A DNA stretch of 64,000 nt from Rathayibacter rathayi (GTDB lineage: Bacteria; Actinomycetota; Actinomycetes; Actinomycetales; Microbacteriaceae). The DNA lies in contig NZ_CP028129.1 in the NCBI RefSeq assembly GCF_004011095.1, forward strand, positions 2,976,001 through 3,040,000, given 5' to 3'. The position numbers were made by a program, and so were the translations under genes. The notes beneath the pieces are model-generated. The model had not been told where the DNA came from. It was given only the letters and a program-made list of their open reading frames with translations, and did no database searches. Positions 61,418-64,000 of the stretch are shown here, piece by piece. How positions within the stretch are numbered: position 1 is the first letter of the stretch; the number at the start of each line of letters is the position of its first letter.

Positions 61418-62835
61418 GGCCCGTGCTGCTGCTCGACGTGGTCGGGCTGACCTCGACGGCCCTCGCCGACATGCCCCGCCTCTCCCGCCTCGCCCGCGGC
61501 GGCGGACGCCTCCCGCTGGACACGGTGCTGCCCGCGGTCACCTGCAGCGTGCAGTCCACCATGCTCACCGGGTCGATGCCCGCCCAGCACGGGATCGTCG
61601 GCAACGGCTGGTACTTCCGCGACCTCGGCGAGGTGCACCTCTGGCGCCAGCACAATCGCCTGGTCACGGGGGAGAAGGTCTGGGAGACCGCGCGTCGGCG
61701 CAGTGGGGAGCCGTACCGCGCGGCGAACGTCGGCTGGTGGTACGCGATGGGGGCGACGACCGACGTCACCGTCACTCCGCGCCCGATCTACCACGCCGAC
61801 GGCCGTAAGTCACCCGACGCCTACGTGCGCCCGACGGCGTTGCACGACGAGTTGGTGTCGCGCTTCGGCGCTTTTCCGCTGTTCCAGTACTGGGGGCCGA
61901 CCGCGTCGCTCCGCTCGACCCAGTGGATGGTCGATGCGACCCGGCATGTGCTGGCCGGCGACGGCTCCGGCCCGCCCGAGCTGACCTGCGCCTACCTACC
62001 GCACCTCGACTACGACCTCCAGCGCTTCGGGCCGGACTCGCCCGAGGCGCGCCGGGCCGCGACGGAGCTCGACGGGGTGCTCGCTCCACTGCTCGATGAC
62101 GCGGAGGCGCTGGGCGCCTCGGTGATCGTGGTCGCCGAGTATGGGATCGCCGCTGCGGACACCCCGGTCGACGTGAACCGGGCGCTGCGTCGCGAGGGCC
62201 TGCTCGAGGTGTATGTGCAGGACGGCCGGGAGCAGCTCGACCCGTGGACCTCGCGCGCGTTCGCGGTCGCCGACCACCAGGTCGCGCACGTCTACGTGCA
62301 GGGTGCGGCCGATCTGCCGCGGGTGCGCTCGCTCCTCGAGGCGCTCGACGGCGTTGATGAGGTGCTCGACCGGGAGGCGCAGGCCCGCTACGGCCTCGAC
62401 CACGAGCGCTCCGGGGAGTTCGTGGTGGTTGCTCGGCCGGGCGCGTGGTTCACCTACTACTACTGGCTCGACGACGACCGCGCGCCCGATTTCGCGCGCG
62501 GTGTCGACATCCACCGCAAGCCCGGGTACGACCCGGCCGAGCTCTTCTTCGACCCGGCCGACCCGCTGGTGAAGGCGAAGGCGGCGGGCAACCTGGCCAA
62601 GAAGGCGCTCGGGCTGCGCTACGCGATGAACCTAGTGCCGCTGGACGCGACGCTGGTGCGCGGCACGCACGGGAGGCTGCCGTCCTCGTCGGCCGACACT
62701 CCGCTCGTGCTGACCTCAGATGCGGACCTGCTGCCGGCCGGCGCCGCGTCGCTCCCGGCCACCGCGGTGCGCGATCTGGTGCTCGCGGCGCACGGGCCGT
62801 CGCTCGCCACGGCCGCGTCGGCGCTCGCCCGCTGA
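61414..62835 (+). CDS. eboF: Alkaline-phosphatase-superfamily phosphodiesterase, EboF-like
   Basis: The product is 473 residues. MRPVLLLDVVGLTSTALADM gives the first metal aspartate, PAVTCSVQSTMLTGSMPAQH the nucleophile threonine and CAYLPHLDYDLQRFGPDS, then VVAEYG and ADHQVAHVYVQG, further metal ligands. It matches nucleotide-pyrophosphatase/phosphodiesterases called EboF. No signal peptide is present. It is the last gene of the cluster. Its job may be to remove a phosphate or nucleotide from an intermediate. Confidence 0.87.
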   Translation: MRPVLLLDVVGLTSTALADMPRLSRLARGGGRLPLDTVLPAVTCSVQSTMLTGSMPAQHGIVGNGWYFRDLGEVHLWRQHNRLVTGEKVWETARRRSGEPYRAANVGWWYAMGATTDVTVTPRPIYHADGRKSPDAYVRPTALHDELVSRFGAFPLFQYWGPTASLRSTQWMVDATRHVLAGDGSGPPELTCAYLPHLDYDLQRFGPDSPEARRAATELDGVLAPLLDDAEALGASVIVVAEYGIAAADTPVDVNRALRREGLLEVYVQDGREQLDPWTSRAFAVADHQVAHVYVQGAADLPRVRSLLEALDGVDEVLDREAQARYGLDHERSGEFVVVARPGAWFTYYYWLDDDRAPDFARGVDIHRKPGYDPAELFFDPADPLVKAKAAGNLAKKALGLRYAMNLVPLDATLVRGTHGRLPSSSADTPLVLTSDADLLPAGAASLPATAVRDLVLAAHGPSLATAASALAR

Positions 62836-62884
62836 CGCTGGCGGCCCGCGCCGCATGTGCGGGCGACCCGCCTGCGGCGGGTGC

Positions 62885-63043
62885 TCACGACCAGCGAGCG
62901 AGTCGGTCCTCGACCATCGGAGCGTTCTTGGCGAGCGCGGTCCGCCAGGTGAGGACGTTGTCGTTCTGGAGCCGGCCGACGACGAGGATCGGGTGGACCT
63001 GCAGCCGCTCCGACACGGCCGCGACCCACTCCGCTCCGATCCG
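62885..63043 (-). pseudogene. C-terminal scrap resembling an ImmA/IrrE-type protein
   Basis: The minus strand reads RIGAEWVAAVSERLQVHPIL then VVGRLQNDNVLTWRTALAKN to a stop. This resembles the last helices of ImmA/IrrE metallopeptidases that follow HigA-type antitoxins. The HExxH catalytic part is absent. The assignment rests on a short segment. Confidence 0.4.
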
Positions 63044-63329
63044 GCCCGGAACGGGACCACGACGCCGGTTGACGAGCCGGCGGTAGCAGCTCGACTCGCG
63101 ACGAGGAGGTCCTCGTCCCGCTCCACGGACTACAGCGAGTCGCCTCACCGCAACCAACCTCCCCGGGCGGTGCAGCTAACGCTTGCTAGCCTTGTCCCCC
63201 GATCACTCCCCTCTTGTGCCGACATGCGCATAAAGCGCGGCGCTCATTTCATGACTACGAAAAGCAAAATAAACACAAATACGAAGAGTGTTATTTATAA
63301 GGTCTGATCCGCGCGTGTCGCTGTAAAGA

Positions 63330-63393
63330 CATCGACTTCTCGCGCGAGAGAATGGAGGTTCCTACACACCATTCTTGAAGTGAGAAGTCGATG
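63330..63393 (+). promoter_or_regulatory. Hairpin covering the transposase start codon
   Basis: CATCGACTTCTC (63330-63341) pairs perfectly with GAGAAGTCGATG (63382-63393), and AGAATGG (63349-63355) with CCATTCT (63369-63375). The ATG at 63391 of the transposase fragment is inside the right arm. In known IS elements such hairpins stop translation of the transposase from read-through RNA. Confidence 0.6.
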
Positions 63394-63500
63394 CGCTATG
63401 ACTCTACTACAGGTTTGAGCTCTGGACAGGTGACGGAGTTGGTGGCTCGGATATTCCAGATCCTGTCCGGGCGTTCCTCGTTGCCGGGACGCTCGGCCCC
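63391..63500 (+). pseudogene. N-terminal fragment of an IS5-type transposase
   Basis: The frame starts MRYDSTTGLSSGQVTELVAR then IFQILSGRSS, the standard opening of the IS5-type transposases found in Microbacteriaceae (MRYDxTTGLxxxQxTELVARI). After about 36 residues the match ends and unrelated sequence follows. Catalytic residues are missing. The fragment at 21270-21372 is a later piece of the same kind of protein. Confidence 0.65.
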
Positions 63501-63674
63501 TGTCAACCCGCCGTTTCCGAAACCGATCGTGACTGCTCGGCGCACCAGCTTTGTCGCTCGACCCGGGGTGAGCGCAGCGCGTTCGGAACGTCGTAGAGCG
63601 AAGTCGAGCGCCCAGTCAACGACCTGGGTCGTGAGGGCAGCAGCGCGGCAGCTCGTCGTCGACGGTCAACGCCA

Positions 63675-63792
63675 TCAATGAAGGTGAAAGTGCGGGGTCT
63701 CATGCACTGAAGCGGAAAGAAGCGCCACCGGCAGGTCGACCTCGTCGGGGTCGCAACTGCATGACCGCTCACCCAGGGTCTGTGCAGTCATT
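63675..63792 (-). CDS. Possible small peptide gene (38 residues)
   Basis: On the minus strand an ATG at 63792 follows GACGAGGAGCACCA, a good ribosome binding site, and encodes MTAQTLGERSCSCDPDEVDL onward to a tail PHFHLH. It has two close cysteines and a histidine-rich end. No family is recognised. It could be a short real peptide, a metal-binding peptide or a modified-peptide precursor, or just chance in a decayed region; no modifying enzymes are visible. Confidence 0.3.
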
Positions 63793-64000
63793 GGTGCTCC
63801 TCGTCGAAAACAGCCTCCTGCGGCTGAATATATCCGTGAGGATCGTTCTTGCGTCATGAGACCCACCCGCCGCGTGGGGCGGCGGCAGGGCACGCGGGCT
63901 GGATTCTGACATGGCAGCGAGGCCCGTAGCCTCGAGCCATGTACACGCCGTGGGCTTCCAGCAATGCCGCCCGGTGCTCATCGACGGATGCTACTGGCAC

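Larger units (their letters stand above)
62836..64000. other. Decayed right margin
   Basis: After the ebo-like cluster the sequence holds only fragments: a toxin-antitoxin-like scrap (62885-63043), an AT-rich stretch (about 63215-63310), a transposase start with hairpin (63330-63500) and a possible small peptide gene on the minus strand (63675-63792). The last 140 bases, read on the minus strand, are open (HRAALLEAHGVYMARGYGPR) to a stop at 63856 and may be the tail of a gene beyond the window. I see no intact gene of normal size. Confidence 0.5.

Noticed and set aside
63241..63307. An 18-codon AT-rich ORF (MTTKSKINTNTKSVIYKV)
   Set aside because: It is too short and lacks a ribosome binding site; it is more likely a by-product of the AT-rich patch.

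Overview
This window is high-GC DNA with short intergenic gaps, GTG starts and many ATGA/GTGA start-stop overlaps. Gene content suggests an actinobacterium, most likely Microbacteriaceae (Rathayibacter/Curtobacterium-like): a LMW-PTP-type arsenate reductase, paired FluC fluoride channels, WxL/DUF916 surface proteins, sugar-acid catabolism, and remnants of an IS5-type transposase common in that family. The family-level assignment is an inference. No rRNA, tRNA, CRISPR array or complete mobile element was seen.

Layout. 1-2.1 kb: a 5'-truncated CoA-transferase coupled to an HMG-CoA-lyase-like enzyme. 2.5-6.5 kb: sulfide:quinone-oxidoreductase-like flavoprotein, NhaA, arsenate reductase and a lipoprotein. 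6.6-11.1 kb: a reductase, then a decay zone with a broken aromatic-acid-exporter gene, a possible UvrA-like scrap and an alpha/beta-hydrolase pseudogene, around an intact membrane-anchored molybdopterin oxidoreductase. 11.1-15.7 kb: a CHAP-domain exported protein, a universal stress protein, two FluC subunits and a LuxR/histidine-kinase pair. 15.7-18.9 kb: molybdate uptake (modA, HTH/molybdate-binding gene, modB, modC), which may supply the molybdoenzyme nearby. 18.9-31.2 kb: sugar-acid catabolism (GntP permease, SorC and IclR regulators, lactonase, reductases, an FAH-family enzyme, gluconate/idonate-type dehydrogenases), interrupted at 21.2-22.6 kb by an AT-richer island with a transposase scrap and a small secreted protein. 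31.3-36.3 kb: a DEAD-box helicase and the MetQ-MetN-MetI importer. 36.4-42.7 kb: a Tat-type exported protein coupled to a large DUF1906/peptidoglycan-binding-like protein, a Gfo/Idh/MocA dehydrogenase and a self-inhibited Fic protein.

43.0-54.2 kb looks like an export-and-uptake locus for a carbohydrate: an RbsA/RbsC/RbsB-type importer, a very large secreted sorbosone-dehydrogenase-like protein with PKD and Ig-like domains, a Tat-exported xylose-isomerase-like TIM barrel, a beta-helix protein ending in a WxL-like domain, and a DUF916 membrane-anchored WxL partner.

55.8-62.8 kb is the most interesting segment: six tightly packed genes forming a variant ebo cluster. It contains EboC (UbiA prenyltransferase), an EboA domain fused to a sugar-phosphate-isomerase domain, EboB (TatD-like), EboE and EboF. 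A myo-inositol-phosphate synthase stands where other ebo clusters carry the dehydroquinate-synthase-like EboD. A ROK regulator is divergent to it. The cluster could make and traffic a prenylated cyclitol, but that product is inferred. 62.9-64 kb is a decayed margin with toxin-antitoxin-like and transposase fragments.

Four copies of a 63-69 bp inverted repeat sharing the arm GCGAGATGCCACTT lie just after gene ends at 10.7, 18.1, 33.1 and 53.0 kb. Two other dispersed or alternative hairpin families also occur between genes.
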